This document shows, piece after piece, positions 1 to 8,593 of a stretch of 47,645 bases of DNA. Position 1 is the first letter of the stretch. Each line of letters begins with the position of its first letter. The notes under the pieces were generated by a model, which saw nothing but the letters and a program-made list of their open reading frames with translations, was not told where the DNA came from and did no database searches. The stretch is from assembly GCF_001544355.1 (NCBI RefSeq), contig NZ_BCQI01000021.1:1-47645 (forward strand), in the 5' to 3' direction. Source of the DNA: Alicyclobacillus acidiphilus NBRC 100859. GTDB lineage: Bacteria; Bacillota; Bacilli; Alicyclobacillales; Alicyclobacillaceae. The translations under genes were made by a program, and so were the position numbers.

Positions 1-2
1 TC

Positions 3-227
3 CTGTTCAGCAAGCACCATCCCGTCGCTACACGTGTGTACGAAGACGTCCCGATCGCGCCTGCCGCCGACACCGTCGTATCAATGCCCACATTCTCGAT
101 GGTGCCAGTTGCGTCACCGAAGAAATCCACAAAAGCAGGAGTCGACCGTTTGTGGATCGCGCAAGCAACCGGATTTCACCTTCATGCTCGCGAGTCATCT
201 GCGCTTGTCGGCGACAGGGACTTGTAA
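3..227 (+). CDS. 3' end of an unrecognised gene, cut by the window edge
   Basis: An open frame enters from the left edge and ends at TAA 225-227, giving about 74 codons. It has coding-like third-position GC and ends in LHARESSALVGDRDL. I do not recognise the protein. The minus strand also has an open frame here (through roughly 4-175, including FVDFFGDATGTIENVG), so the coding strand is uncertain. The next gene converges from the right, with only about 38 bp between them and no clear terminator. The upstream sequence would settle strand and identity. Confidence 0.3.
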   Translation: MFSKHHPVATRVYEDVPIAPAADTVVSMPTFSMVPVASPKKSTKAGVDRLWIAQATGFHLHARESSALVGDRDL

Positions 228-265
228 AACACCCGTTCTGTGAAACTTGCCAATCCGGCACAACA

Positions 266-1159
266 TCAACTCAGATGCTGCGCGATGAAGAGTGCTGCTC
301 GATCCAGCGCTTGATCGGCTTCCTCGAGGACACCTGCAAACGCTTGGAAGACGTGCGGAACATCCGCGGTCACGTCGAGGATCACATCCACGCCTGCCGC
401 CATGGCGCGGTGTGCCATCTGCGTGGAATCGTCAAGCAGGACCTCATTGGTCCCGACCTGGAGCAGGAGCGGCGGGAATCCGGTCAGATCCGCGAACCTT
501 GCGGGGCTCACAAGTTCATGATTCGGGTCCTGTCCAGCGAGGTACATCGCATCTGTGCGGTCAAAACTCTCACGGGTGAAGAACGGATCGATCCCGGCTT
601 TGCTGTCCATGCTCGCCCCAGAATGCGTCTTGTCCAAGCCTGGCGAGAACGCGACCACTGCCGCAGGCATGGGCAGACCCGATTTTCGTGCCATGAGGCA
701 CGTCGAGACTGCGATTCCTCCGCCAGCGGAGTCACCAGCGAAAACGATGGACGCGGCTTCGATCCCACCGTCCAGGATCTCGCGATAGGCAGCGAGCGAG
801 TCTTCCAGCGCCGCAGGAAACGGATGTTCCGGAGCAAGACGATAATCAAGCGAAATCGCTCGGATACCTGTCCTGCTGACAAGGTTCGCGGTGATTGGCA
901 TGGCGGTTTCGGGAGAGCCGAATATAAACGAGCAGCCATGAAAATAGAGAATCGTTCCCGGACGAGCAGTCTGTTGAAATTCCACGAGCACACCAGGCCG
1001 ATTCCCCAGGGTTGTCTGCGTTGTCCGCACGTTCTGAGGCACATTCATCGTCGCCATCATGGCGGCAAAACCTGCTCGCATCTCCTCGACGGTTTGCGGC
1101 TTGGACGGTCGGACACGCCGAAGCATTGCGTCCACTGCTTTACGCTGTTCTCTACTCAT
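266..1159 (-). CDS. Alpha/beta hydrolase, hormone-sensitive-lipase family esterase
   Basis: The product is a 297-aa cytoplasmic serine esterase that probably hydrolyses short acyl or acetyl esters. An oxyanion-hole motif sits at about residues 74-78 as HGCSF, where the family usually has HGGGF. YRLAPEHPFPAAL follows at about 106-118, which is diagnostic of the HSL/acetyl-hydrolase family. The nucleophile elbow GDSAGG puts the catalytic Ser at about 144. An acid near D243 in GTNEVLLDD and H269 in DVPHVF complete the triad. There is no signal peptide. ATG 1159 has a purine-rich AAGGAAGAGAG stretch upstream. The gene diverges from the WYL-family regulator at 1310, and the operator-like palindrome at 1270-1290 lies between them, so that regulator may control it. 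The substrate cannot be told from sequence. Confidence 0.85.
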   Translation of the reverse strand: MSREQRKAVDAMLRRVRPSKPQTVEEMRAGFAAMMATMNVPQNVRTTQTTLGNRPGVLVEFQQTARPGTILYFHGCSFIFGSPETAMPITANLVSRTGIRAISLDYRLAPEHPFPAALEDSLAAYREILDGGIEAASIVFAGDSAGGGIAVSTCLMARKSGLPMPAAVVAFSPGLDKTHSGASMDSKAGIDPFFTRESFDRTDAMYLAGQDPNHELVSPARFADLTGFPPLLLQVGTNEVLLDDSTQMAHRAMAAGVDVILDVTADVPHVFQAFAGVLEEADQALDRAALFIAQHLS

Positions 1160-1269
1160 AGGTTTCTCTCTTCCTTTCCACGACCAATATGAGGCCAGTC
1201 CGATGCGGCGAATTCCTGCTTGCTGTCATTTCGTCCTCATCCCATACTCATTCGTAGCGTAGAATACAA

Positions 1270-1290
1270 TAGTGACAAAACACGTCACTA
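1270..1290. promoter_or_regulatory. Perfect 7-7 palindrome, probable operator of the WYL regulator
   Basis: The sequence TAGTGAC-N7-GTCACTA is a perfect inverted repeat. It begins at the last base of a TACAAT -10-like element (1265-1270) and ends 19 bp before the regulator's ATG at 1310. A protein bound here would cover the transcription start of the regulator and could also affect the divergent esterase gene. The palindrome is seen directly; autoregulation is inferred from its position. Confidence 0.55.
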
Positions 1291-1309
1291 TTTTTGGGGT
1301 GAACTCTTG

Positions 1310-2284
1310 ATGAGCAAGTCGCGGCGCCTCATCGAATTGATGATGGCGGTGAATCGGAAACGAAAATTCACGGTCAAAGAACTCGCCGAGGAATTTGGCG
1401 TGTCTACCCGAACCATGCTGCGTGATTTGCAGGAACTGAGTGGTATGGGTGTGCCCTTGTACTCTGAAGTGGGCGCGGGAGGAGGATACCGGGTCCTTAC
1501 GGAGCGAAGCCTTCCGCCGATCTCGTTTACGGAAAATGAGGCATTCTCCATATTCTTTGCCTGTCACGCGTTGAGACACTACAGTTCGCTCCCCTTCAAG
1601 GCGTCTGCCGAGTCCGCGCTTCGCAAGTTCTTCGCGTATTTGCCGGATGACCTGAAAAATCGCATCGATGACATGCGACACCGTGTGGACTTCTTTACAC
1701 ACAAACGTGCGCAACGGGCTGAATACCTTGAGATATTGCTTCAAGCATCCATGGAAAGGCTGCCTGTAACCATCGATTATGGCGTTCGGACGGATCAAAC
1801 CACACGCAGGACCATCCAGCCTGTTGGAATCTATGCGGATGAGGGATACTGGTTCTGCCCAGCATACTGCTATCTGCGAAAGGCATACCGATTGTTCCGA
1901 GTGGATCGAATATGGTCAGCCGCTATAGCGAATGCCGAAACAATCCCGGAGCCGGTTGATGTTCGCGAGGTAAATTTGTCGAACTTTGGCTTGTATTTTC
2001 AAAGCGAATCCGAAAGCGTAAACGTCAAAGTGAAACTCACAGCGAAGGGAATTGAATTGTTCCGCGACAAAAGCTGGTTGTTCCCTTGGGGGAAGATTCG
2101 TGTGTCCGATGCCGGGACAGGTGTGCTCGAGGCAGGTATTCGCGCCTCAGAAATACCATTTTTCGCCGAATACTTTTTCTCGTTTGGAGCGGAAGCGATC
2201 GTGCTGGAACCGAACGACCTGAAAGAAGCGGTTAGAGCGAAGTTGATCCATGCTCTGAAAGAGTACGACCTCTCAAACGCCTAG
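1310..2284 (+). CDS. YafY/WYL-type transcriptional regulator (HTH_11 plus WYL)
   Basis: This is a 324-aa DNA-binding regulator. An N-terminal winged helix-turn-helix occupies about residues 5-60 (KFTVKELAEEFGVSTRTMLRDL). A WYL domain spans roughly 135-225 (QPVGIYADEGYWFCPAYCYL, then YRLFRVDRI), and a C-terminal WCX-like segment follows. WYL domains are thought to sense small ligands or nucleic acids. ATG 1310 is preferred because GGGGTGAA lies just upstream and the HTH begins normally. The frame stays open to 1220, but that extension crosses the promoter and operator. The gene diverges from the esterase and is followed after 173 bp by a nitronate monooxygenase, so it may regulate either neighbour. 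Confidence 0.85.
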   Translation: MSKSRRLIELMMAVNRKRKFTVKELAEEFGVSTRTMLRDLQELSGMGVPLYSEVGAGGGYRVLTERSLPPISFTENEAFSIFFACHALRHYSSLPFKASAESALRKFFAYLPDDLKNRIDDMRHRVDFFTHKRAQRAEYLEILLQASMERLPVTIDYGVRTDQTTRRTIQPVGIYADEGYWFCPAYCYLRKAYRLFRVDRIWSAAIANAETIPEPVDVREVNLSNFGLYFQSESESVNVKVKLTAKGIELFRDKSWLFPWGKIRVSDAGTGVLEAGIRASEIPFFAEYFFSFGAEAIVLEPNDLKEAVRAKLIHALKEYDLSNA

Positions 2285-2320
2285 CGTTCTGTTCCCTCGC
2301 CTTCTATGCCAACCAAGCCA

Positions 2321-2349
2321 CTGCAAACAATGGCGAACGGCAGTATAAT
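2321..2349 (+). promoter_or_regulatory. Probable sigma-A promoter of the nitronate monooxygenase gene
   Basis: A perfect TATAAT (2344-2349) lies 17 bp after CTGCAA (2321-2326), a weak -35. It sits in the gap after the regulator gene and would give a leader of about 100 nt before GTG 2458. A short inverted repeat (ACGTGT 2456-2461, ACACGT 2468-2473) straddles that start codon and might modulate initiation. Confidence 0.5.
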
Positions 2350-2457
2350 CAGCCTAAACCAACAGGATGTACGCCCTGCCGGGTGCAGCGCTTCCTGTTA
2401 CCGGACGATATTTCTCGAGCTTTCAAACCGAACGCCTACGTCAAAGGGGAGAGTCAC

Positions 2458-3564
2458 GTGTGGAATGACACGTCAGTCACGCGCATGTTGGGTATCCAAT
2501 ATCCAATTATCCAGGCGCCAATGGCAGGTGGCCCATCCACACCTGAGTTGGTTGCCGCGGTATCCAATGAAGGTGGACTCGGTTTTCTTGGAGCTGGGTA
2601 CATGTCGGCTGATTCGATCCGATCAGGTATTCGCAGGATACGAGAACTGACAGACAAGCCATTTGGGGTGAACCTATTCATTCCGGATGAGAACATACAG
2701 CTTGATAGGGAGATCATCAACTCCATGAAACGTCAGCTAAAGTCGCTGGGGTCGTTTGCAGAGGAATTTGCGGGCGAGATCGACAGCATTCAAGTAGAAC
2801 ATACCCCTGGAGCCGACTTTGCAAAACAACTGGAGGTTATCATAGAAGAACGGGTTCCTATCTTTAGCTTCACTTTCGGGTGCCCTACACGGGAAACCAT
2901 CGAGGAATTGAAAGCAAGGGGAACCTGTGTCATCGGTACTGCAACCACAGTTGCGGAAGCGATGACACTTGAACGCGCAGGCGTGGATGCCATCGTGGCT
3001 CAAGGTTATGAAGCCGGTGGCCATCGGGGCACGTTTCTAGGGTTCGGCGCGTCTTCCCTCATCGGCACGATCGCGCTGGTCCCTCAGATTGTGGATACGG
3101 TACACTTGCCAGTCATCGCGTCGGGCGGGATCATGGATGGCAGAGGCATCGCAGCTTGTCTTGCCTTGGGGGCGTCTGCGGTTCAAATGGGTACTGCGTT
3201 TCTCGCCAGTTTGGAAAGCGGAGCCCATCCAGAGCACAAGCATGCCATTCTCCATAGCCGAGACGCGGAGACCGTGATCACGACGGCTTTTTCGGGAAAA
3301 CCTGCCCGTGGTATTCGAAACGACTTCATGACGATAATGGAAGCATATGAGGCACCCATACCGCCGTACCCGGTCCAAAATACGCTGACTCGTCCACTGC
3401 GAAACTGGGCCGCACGACAGTCCAATCCAGCGTTTATGTCTCTGTGGGCAGGGCAGGCTTTTGCCCTGAGTCGGGAGGCGAGTGCGAGTGACCTAGTCCG
3501 GCGGTTTGTTCAAGAAGCACAGCAGGTTTTGAGTCCGTTTCATGATGAACAGCCAAAGACGTGA
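2458..3564 (+). CDS. Nitronate monooxygenase (2-nitropropane dioxygenase family)
   Basis: The product is a 368-aa FMN-dependent TIM-barrel enzyme that oxidises alkyl nitronates such as propionate 3-nitronate. The N-terminal LGIQYPIIQAPMAGG is the family's FMN-binding opening. AQGYEAGGHRG carries the histidine expected as catalytic base, and PVIASGGIMDGRG and QMGTAF form the phosphate-binding end of the barrel. The length is normal for the bacterial class. GTG 2458 is chosen because AAAGGGGAG lies about 6 bp upstream and the conserved N-terminus follows within ten residues. An open extension to 2383 lacks a ribosome site and has no family resemblance. Related folds such as enoyl-ACP reductase FabK are possible, but the GGHRG and N-terminal motifs favour nitronate monooxygenase. 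Confidence 0.85.
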   Translation: MWNDTSVTRMLGIQYPIIQAPMAGGPSTPELVAAVSNEGGLGFLGAGYMSADSIRSGIRRIRELTDKPFGVNLFIPDENIQLDREIINSMKRQLKSLGSFAEEFAGEIDSIQVEHTPGADFAKQLEVIIEERVPIFSFTFGCPTRETIEELKARGTCVIGTATTVAEAMTLERAGVDAIVAQGYEAGGHRGTFLGFGASSLIGTIALVPQIVDTVHLPVIASGGIMDGRGIAACLALGASAVQMGTAFLASLESGAHPEHKHAILHSRDAETVITTAFSGKPARGIRNDFMTIMEAYEAPIPPYPVQNTLTRPLRNWAARQSNPAFMSLWAGQAFALSREASASDLVRRFVQEAQQVLSPFHDEQPKT

Positions 3565-3650
3565 GGGAAAATTTAACCTCATCGATACTCCAACCTTCCG
3601 CATCGAAATTCACCTCGGTCGCTTTCACTTGCGATTTGCGTCATGGTAAA

Positions 3651-3685
3651 GGCCAGTCGCGGTCAGTGCACGCCCGCGACTGGCC
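3651..3685. terminator. 12-bp perfect stem between convergent genes
   Basis: GGCCAGTCGCGG (3651-3662) pairs exactly with 3674-3685 across an 11-nt loop. It lies between the convergent nitronate monooxygenase and the ABC exporter. The minus-strand side continues TTTACC, a weak U tract, and the plus side has none. It is probably a shared terminator. Confidence 0.55.
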
Positions 3686-3704
3686 CTTGCGCCTCCTCCA
3701 AACG

Positions 3705-5504
3705 TCATGCAAACTGTTCCTGCCCGGATGTTCCAGGCTCCTCTTCCTCCAACAACTTGCCGTGCCACAGCTTGCGCATCTCAGAACTGGTCTGCAGCAA
3801 TTCATCCAAGGTCCCTTGGGCCTCGACACGCCCATCCTTGAGAACGATAATCCGATCCGCTTGGGCCAATGCCGCCCGGCGGTGCGAGACGGCGATGCAG
3901 GTCGCTCGATTCTCCGCAAACAACCGCAGCCACAATTGCTTTTCCGTCTCTGCGTCCAAGGCGCTCGACAAATCGTCGAAGATGAGCAGCTCCGCTTGCG
4001 TCAGGAGCATTCGCGCCGTTGCCGCGCGCTGAATCTGTCCGCCGGAGAGCATCACGCCGCGCGGTCCGACGAAGGTGTCGAGGCCGTGTTCGAGATCGAC
4101 CAGGTCCTGCTCCATCACCGCGTGCCGAATCGCCGTGTCCAAGGTCGTCTGGGATACGTCTCGGCCCATGGTGATGTTTTCGCGCAGCGGATCGCTGAAC
4201 AATCTCGGCACCTGGGACGTGTAGGCGGCGTGCGGCGGCGTGAAAAACGCCGCTGGCTCGTGAATCGTCCGGCCGTTCCAGCAGATGGTCCCGGCCGTTT
4301 TCGGGAGCATGCCGAGGAGCGTGCGAATCAGTGTCGACTTGCCCGATCCGATGCGCCCCGTAATCACGAGGAACTCGCCGCGCTTGATGCGAAAGTCGAT
4401 CCCGGCAATCCCGTTCTCCGATTCCGGATATCGGTAGGTCAGTCCGCTGACCGTCAGTTCGGCAAACGGCTCGGCGGCAGGCTCAGCGTGCTGCGGTTGG
4501 GTCTGACCGGGTTCGTCGTAGAGGTGGATATCGGCGTGATCGATCAGTCTGTCGCCTTCCCCAGGCTTGAACAGAATGCGCATCCGATCCAGCGCGACCC
4601 GCAGCCGTTTGTGTTGATACACCATGTACGCGAACAGCGAGACGCTGTTGCCGAACCACGCCAGATAGGTCGTGAACAGGGCGAAATCGCCGACGGTGAA
4701 ATGGCCTGCCCGCATCTGCGCCGCGCACATCAGCAGAATGATGCCGGTCGAAATGTTCAGCACGTGCTGGTTCATCGACTGCACCCATTGGCGAAACAAG
4801 TTGTCGCGCAAGGCTGCCTGGCGGCGCTGTTCGTTCAACTCCAGGAACCGACCCAGCACATGATCCTCAGCCTGGCCCAGTTTGACGGCCTGAACCGCGC
4901 CGAACACTTCGGCGATGAACCCGGTGATACGGCCGGTAGCCTCGCGGTTCAACCTGCTGTACTTTCGAGCCCGGTTCCCCGACAAATTGTTCAGCAGCGT
5001 GACAATGAGCAGTGGAATCATCGCCACCAACGTGATCTGCCAATTGACGCGGACCATGATGGCGATGGAGACAACGGCAAAGACCAGGAATCCCCAGAAA
5101 TCCGTCCACGACTCCACATATTCAACCACTTCCTGCACGTCTTCTCGAAACCGCGTCATCGCCTCTCCGGGCGACGCAGGCAAGTGGCGGCCCGGCCAAC
5201 GCAGGATGCCAGCCAGCATGTTCGTCCGAAGCACGGCCTGCACGTGATAGATATGCGTTACCCAGGTGAAAAACGCGCCAAGAAACACGCCGACGCGCGT
5301 CCACCGCACGATCGCGACGAGCAGCAACGGCACCGCCATCCACCACATGCTGTGCGAATGATCTGTCATTCTATCAAAAAACCAGTCCATTCCAATCCCA
5401 ATGCCAAGCGGCAACGAGTGGAACACGCACCACTGCAGTCCGTCGACGACGTACAGCAGCGATCGGAAGCGAATCAACTTCCACATAAACTGTGTGACTG
5501 TCAC
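3705..5504 (-). CDS. ABC exporter half-transporter, degenerate-site subunit
   Basis: The 599-aa protein has an N-terminal six-helix exporter domain and a C-terminal ATPase. It carries Walker [11 protein letters not shown]-loop [10 protein letters not shown], signature MLSGGQIQR, Walker [13 protein letters not shown] and switch histidine AVSHR. The residue after Walker B is Asp, not the catalytic Glu. This is the usual mark of the non-catalytic site in heterodimeric exporters such as TM287/288 or BmrCD. The GTG start at 5504 overlaps the upstream subunit's TGA as GTGA, and GGAAAGGCGG lies just before it, so translation is probably coupled. The frame is open to 5675, but that part lies inside the upstream gene. 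It probably pairs with the 5501-7267 product to export a drug or lipid; the substrate is unknown. Confidence 0.9.
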   Translation of the reverse strand: MTVTQFMWKLIRFRSLLYVVDGLQWCVFHSLPLGIGIGMDWFFDRMTDHSHSMWWMAVPLLLVAIVRWTRVGVFLGAFFTWVTHIYHVQAVLRTNMLAGILRWPGRHLPASPGEAMTRFREDVQEVVEYVESWTDFWGFLVFAVVSIAIMVRVNWQITLVAMIPLLIVTLLNNLSGNRARKYSRLNREATGRITGFIAEVFGAVQAVKLGQAEDHVLGRFLELNEQRRQAALRDNLFRQWVQSMNQHVLNISTGIILLMCAAQMRAGHFTVGDFALFTTYLAWFGNSVSLFAYMVYQHKRLRVALDRMRILFKPGEGDRLIDHADIHLYDEPGQTQPQHAEPAAEPFAELTVSGLTYRYPESENGIAGIDFRIKRGEFLVITGRIGSGKSTLIRTLLGMLPKTAGTICWNGRTIHEPAAFFTPPHAAYTSQVPRLFSDPLRENITMGRDVSQTTLDTAIRHAVMEQDLVDLEHGLDTFVGPRGVMLSGGQIQRAATARMLLTQAELLIFDDLSSALDAETEKQLWLRLFAENRATCIAVSHRRAALAQADRIIVLKDGRVEAQGTLDELLQTSSEMRKLWHGKLLEEEEPGTSGQEQFA

Positions 5505-7267
5505 GCAAATTCCGCCTTTCCATCGGCACGCAAGAGCGCGGCATAATGCGACGACGGATCGACCGCCAACGCGTCGCGTGCTCCAAATTCCACAATGCGT
5601 CCGTTTCGCAGGACCATGATTTTGTCGACTCGCTCCAACGTCGACAGCCGATGCGCGATCACGATACCGGTACAACGCTCCAGCAATTGCTCCACTGCGG
5701 CTTGAAGCGTCGCTTTCGTGGCGGGATCGAGCCGAGACGACGGTTCGTCGAGGATGACGAGGCTCGGCTTGGTCAGAAACACCCGCGTCAACGCGAACAA
5801 TTGCGCCTCGCCGGCAGACAACGAGGTCCCGCCAGAAGCCAGGTGCGTATCCAGGCCATCTGGCAGGCTGTCAATCCATATCTTCAATCCCAATTGCTCC
5901 GCGATGTCGAGAATATCCCCATCCGTCATGTTTCGGTTGAACAAGGTCAGGTTGTCGCGAAGCGTCCCGTCGAATAGTTGAACGTCCTGCGTCACCATTC
6001 CGACGCGGCGATACAACGCCTCAAAGGTCAGGCTCCGGATGTCGACACCGCCGACCCGAATCTCACCGCTGTCGAAGTTGTACAAACGCAACAACAATCG
6101 ACTGATACTCGATTTGCCGCTGCCTGTGCGACCGACAATGCCGAGCCGTTCACCCGGCCGAAGCTCGAAGTGAACGTCGTGCAAGACAGGCTCGCCTGGG
6201 TTGTAGCCGAAGCTCACGTGATCAAACTCGACGCTGAGCGGGCCCTCCGGCAAATACGCGTGCTGGCCTTCTTCAATCTCGCTTCGCAAGGCCAACAACT
6301 CCCGTGCCCTCCGCATGCCGGATTTCGCGCGCTGAAATTCTTGCATCTGGTTGCCCAGTTGCTCGATTGGGTTGTTCAACATCTGCGTGTACTGAAAAAA
6401 CAAGTAGACGGCGCCTAACGTCACCTGGTTGGTCAAGTACAGATGCAGACCGGTCAGCAGCACCGCGGTCACCGCGATGGTGAACAACACAACCGTCGCG
6501 TTCCACGGAATGACGCGCAGCATCCAGGCTTTCCGCCCTGTCTGAAAGACGTCGCGCATCGCGGTGAAGAAACGTCGCATCACGTAATCCACAGCGCCGT
6601 TGCTCTGGACGTCTTCAATACCCGCAATCCGCTCCTCAATCAACCCGAACAACGCCGCGCTCGACTGGCGTTCGGCTTGTGACGCGGTGACACCGAGATC
6701 GCGAATGGCCGCCATCACGACGAGAGACGCCGCCGTGAACGCCGTCATCACCGCCGCGATGAGCCAATTTTCAAAGAACATGACGACGAGAATCCCAGCA
6801 AGCAAGATGAAGCTGCCGACAATTTGCACCATGAACATGGCGAAAAAGTTGGACATGTTGGTGATGTCGCCATCGACCCGCTCAATCATCTCGCCTGGCG
6901 TCTTCAAATTGTGAAACCGCATGTCGAGGCGCAGCAGGTGCTTCATCAAATCGGCCCGCAGCTGATTGGTCGCGCGCCACGCGACATCATTGCCGAGGTA
7001 GCTGACGGCGACCGTGACAAATTGGTTGGCGATGGCAATCACAAGGTAGACGCCTGCAAGGTACAGCAGCGTTGCCACTGGCCCCCGCCCGCTCGCGACA
7101 TTGATAAACCGCTGCACAATCTGCGGATTGACCAATTCAAATATCGTCGTCGCAAACAGCAGCGACACCAGTAAAGCCATTCTCCCTTTCACAGGTTGCA
7201 AATAGCGAATCATCCAGGTCATGGACATGGAATTGGATGAACGATGTGATGAATCCGGGGATTTCAC
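5501..7267 (-). CDS. ABC exporter half-transporter, catalytic subunit
   Basis: A 588-aa multidrug-type half-transporter. The membrane domain spans about residues 20-310 and the ATPase about 345-580. Its motifs are Walker [11 protein letters not shown]-loop [10 protein letters not shown], signature SLSAGEAQL (a variant of LSGGQ), Walker [13 protein letters not shown] with a normal catalytic Glu, and switch IAHRLS. With the next gene's Asp substitution this gives one good and one degenerate ATP site. GTG 7267 follows GAAGGAGG at normal spacing; a later ATG in the MSMTWMIRY stretch is possible. The gene has its own promoter and an attenuator-like leader (7369-7575). Promoter, leader peptide, terminator and two half-transporters is the layout of Bacillus bmrBCD, which is induced by translation inhibitors. 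Confidence 0.9.
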   Translation of the reverse strand: MKSPDSSHRSSNSMSMTWMIRYLQPVKGRMALLVSLLFATTIFELVNPQIVQRFINVASGRGPVATLLYLAGVYLVIAIANQFVTVAVSYLGNDVAWRATNQLRADLMKHLLRLDMRFHNLKTPGEMIERVDGDITNMSNFFAMFMVQIVGSFILLAGILVVMFFENWLIAAVMTAFTAASLVVMAAIRDLGVTASQAERQSSAALFGLIEERIAGIEDVQSNGAVDYVMRRFFTAMRDVFQTGRKAWMLRVIPWNATVVLFTIAVTAVLLTGLHLYLTNQVTLGAVYLFFQYTQMLNNPIEQLGNQMQEFQRAKSGMRRARELLALRSEIEEGQHAYLPEGPLSVEFDHVSFGYNPGEPVLHDVHFELRPGERLGIVGRTGSGKSSISRLLLRLYNFDSGEIRVGGVDIRSLTFEALYRRVGMVTQDVQLFDGTLRDNLTLFNRNMTDGDILDIAEQLGLKIWIDSLPDGLDTHLASGGTSLSAGEAQLFALTRVFLTKPSLVILDEPSSRLDPATKATLQAAVEQLLERCTGIVIAHRLSTLERVDKIMVLRNGRIVEFGARDALAVDPSSHYAALLRADGKAEFA

Positions 7268-7368
7268 AAATAAGCCTCCTTCAGGATGGATTCGGTCACA
7301 AAGCTGTCCATTCGGCTTCGTTGTGACATCTCCATGAGGAGGCCTGGGGATATGAGTGGAAATGGAAA

Positions 7369-7399
7369 CAAAAACACCCCAGGCTTACCGCCTGGAGTG
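7369..7399 (-). terminator. Intrinsic terminator in the ABC exporter leader (candidate attenuator)
   Basis: On the minus strand CACTCCAGGC pairs with GCCTGGGGTG over ten positions with a GGTAA loop, followed directly by TTTTTG. One pair is G-U on this strand and would be a C-A mismatch on the other, so the structure belongs to the minus-strand transcript. It lies about 100 nt before the exporter start and downstream of a dedicated promoter, so it should cap most transcripts unless read-through is induced. Confidence 0.75.
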
Positions 7400-7419
7400 A
7401 TGTGTTCGATTGGATAAAA

Positions 7420-7500
7420 CTATCGCACACGCACAACGAGGTCAGCCGAAATCGACAAGCTTATGAAATTGGATGAGATAACTCCATGAAGTTGCCGCAT
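7420..7500 (-). CDS. 26-aa leader peptide of the ABC exporter operon
   Basis: A 26-codon ORF runs from ATG 7498-7500 to TAG 7420-7422. AAGGGAGG (7510-7517) precedes it by nine bases, stronger than most ribosome sites in the window. It starts MRQLHGVISSNF and ends ADLVVRVR. The stop lies 20 nt before the terminator stem. TGGAGT at 7481-7486, inside the ORF, is complementary to ACTCCA in the stem's 5' arm, so a ribosome stalled early could allow an alternative pairing. The peptide itself probably has no function, as with BmrB upstream of bmrCD. The ORF and its ribosome site are seen; the regulatory role is inferred. Confidence 0.6.
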   Translation of the reverse strand: MRQLHGVISSNFISLSISADLVVRVR

Positions 7501-7546
7501 GTATGACGACCTCCCTTAGATCAACGTGTATGCTTGACGCGTATTG

Positions 7547-7575
7547 ACCATAACATGGCAATTCAACCATGTCAA
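7547..7575 (-). promoter_or_regulatory. Sigma-A promoter of the ABC exporter leader
   Basis: A consensus TTGACA (7570-7575 on the minus strand) is followed 17 bp later by TATGGT (7547-7552). It lies just past the end of the upstream gene at 7607 and about 45 bp before the leader ORF. The exporter thus has a promoter of its own, and the terminator at 7369-7399 falls inside that transcript. Confidence 0.7.
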
Positions 7576-7606
7576 CCACAAAAGCGAAGCTGGTGCGACG
7601 TACAGG

Positions 7607-8533
7607 TCAGTCCAGTTCGACGCGATCGAAATCACGCAACGCTTTGAGCGTCTTGACAGTAAGATGCCCTGCCCATTCCACTTGTGCCTTTGCCCAATCT
7701 TCTTCGTATTCGCCGAACCACGACCAGTTGGGGTGCCAAGCGCCATCCTCGCCGAGATGCTGAATCTCGTAATCGAGATTGGCGTCAATCGCTTCCCGCA
7801 GGGGAGGCGTGAACGGGCTTCGCGGCGACCACGCAATGTTGAGCGGCTTGGCTGCATATCCCTCCCATTCTGCGGGATCGATCGCGACGGTGCGGTGAAC
7901 CGATGGGGCCAAGCGCGCGAGAATGTGCGATCGATGCGACTGTGAGAGACTTTCGGCGAGCCGCTGATAGCAGAGAAAATCGTGCATGTCGATGGGGGCT
8001 GGCAAGGCATCCAGTTCGGTCATGGCTTTGTCCGTGATCGCCTGCAAAAACGGCTCAGGGACGAGCGCTGAGTAACGCCACAGATACCCTACGATCTCGG
8101 CATTGGGATTGGCCCACGTGCCCTCGACGCCGCATCGGCCAGTCGTCGGATCGAAGGTCCACCAGGGGGCGTGAGGGTATTCGTTGACCTCGTCAGGTAC
8201 CGCGTGCCAGCGCTGAGCCGCCTCATCAAATGTGTCAAGAAGGTACTGGATGGCTCGCTGGACGATGGGATCGCGGGCGGTCAGGCCCAACTCCACCGCA
8301 TATTGCAAGCCAACCGTCGTGGCCATGGCCGACGACGCCGGCAGACGAAAATCTGGCTCTATAGCCCGGCCGAAGCCGCCATCCTCATTTTGATAAGCTT
8401 GCAGCGCGTGACGGACGCTATCGATTGATCCGCCGTCGAAGTAGAATGCGGCAAGCGAAAGGTCGATCTCTCTGGCGTGTTCATCGATAAACCGACGGGC
8501 GCGACGCCAAGCGTCCTTCGACAAGATTTCCAT
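7607..8533 (-). CDS. Prenyltransferase/squalene-oxidase-repeat-like protein of unknown function
   Basis: The 308-aa soluble protein has repeats of the terpenoid cyclase/prenyltransferase alpha-toroid type: YQNEDGGFGRAIEPDFRLP near residues 48-66, a middle repeat around TGRCGVEGTWANPNAEI, and LGEDGAWHPNWSWFGEYEEDW near 265-285. It lacks the DxDD motif of squalene-hopene cyclase and is half that length, so a hopanoid cyclase role is not supported. Similar stand-alone proteins are usually annotated only as hypothetical with this fold. GGGGTGAAACG precedes the ATG. It lies 60 bp downstream of the histidine kinase on the same strand and may share its transcript. Confidence 0.7.
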   Translation of the reverse strand: MEILSKDAWRRARRFIDEHAREIDLSLAAFYFDGGSIDSVRHALQAYQNEDGGFGRAIEPDFRLPASSAMATTVGLQYAVELGLTARDPIVQRAIQYLLDTFDEAAQRWHAVPDEVNEYPHAPWWTFDPTTGRCGVEGTWANPNAEIVGYLWRYSALVPEPFLQAITDKAMTELDALPAPIDMHDFLCYQRLAESLSQSHRSHILARLAPSVHRTVAIDPAEWEGYAAKPLNIAWSPRSPFTPPLREAIDANLDYEIQHLGEDGAWHPNWSWFGEYEEDWAKAQVEWAGHLTVKTLKALRDFDRVELD

Positions 8534-8593
8534 CGTTTCACCCCATGATTGGAATATGTGTGCTATTGACCGAGAAACAGCGCTGCTCCTCCC

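Noticed and set aside
152-1192. Long plus-strand frame opposite the esterase gene
   Set aside because: The esterase frame has a full catalytic triad and family motifs. The plus-strand frame is Arg/His/Cys-rich with no motif, a typical antisense shadow of high-GC coding.
3705-5504. Walker B Asp-Asp in the second ABC subunit as an inactivating mutation
   Set aside because: Asp in place of the catalytic Glu is normal for one subunit of heterodimeric exporters, and all other motifs are intact.
3561-5546. 661-codon plus-strand frame across the ABC subunit
   Set aside because: It is antisense to a complete ATPase domain; its composition is Arg/His/Gln-rich and it has no recognisable domain.
7369-7399. 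The hairpin as simply the terminator of the 7607-8533 gene
   Set aside because: A consensus promoter and a ribosome-site-led ORF lie between that gene and the hairpin, so the hairpin is also inside the exporter's own leader. Dual use remains possible.
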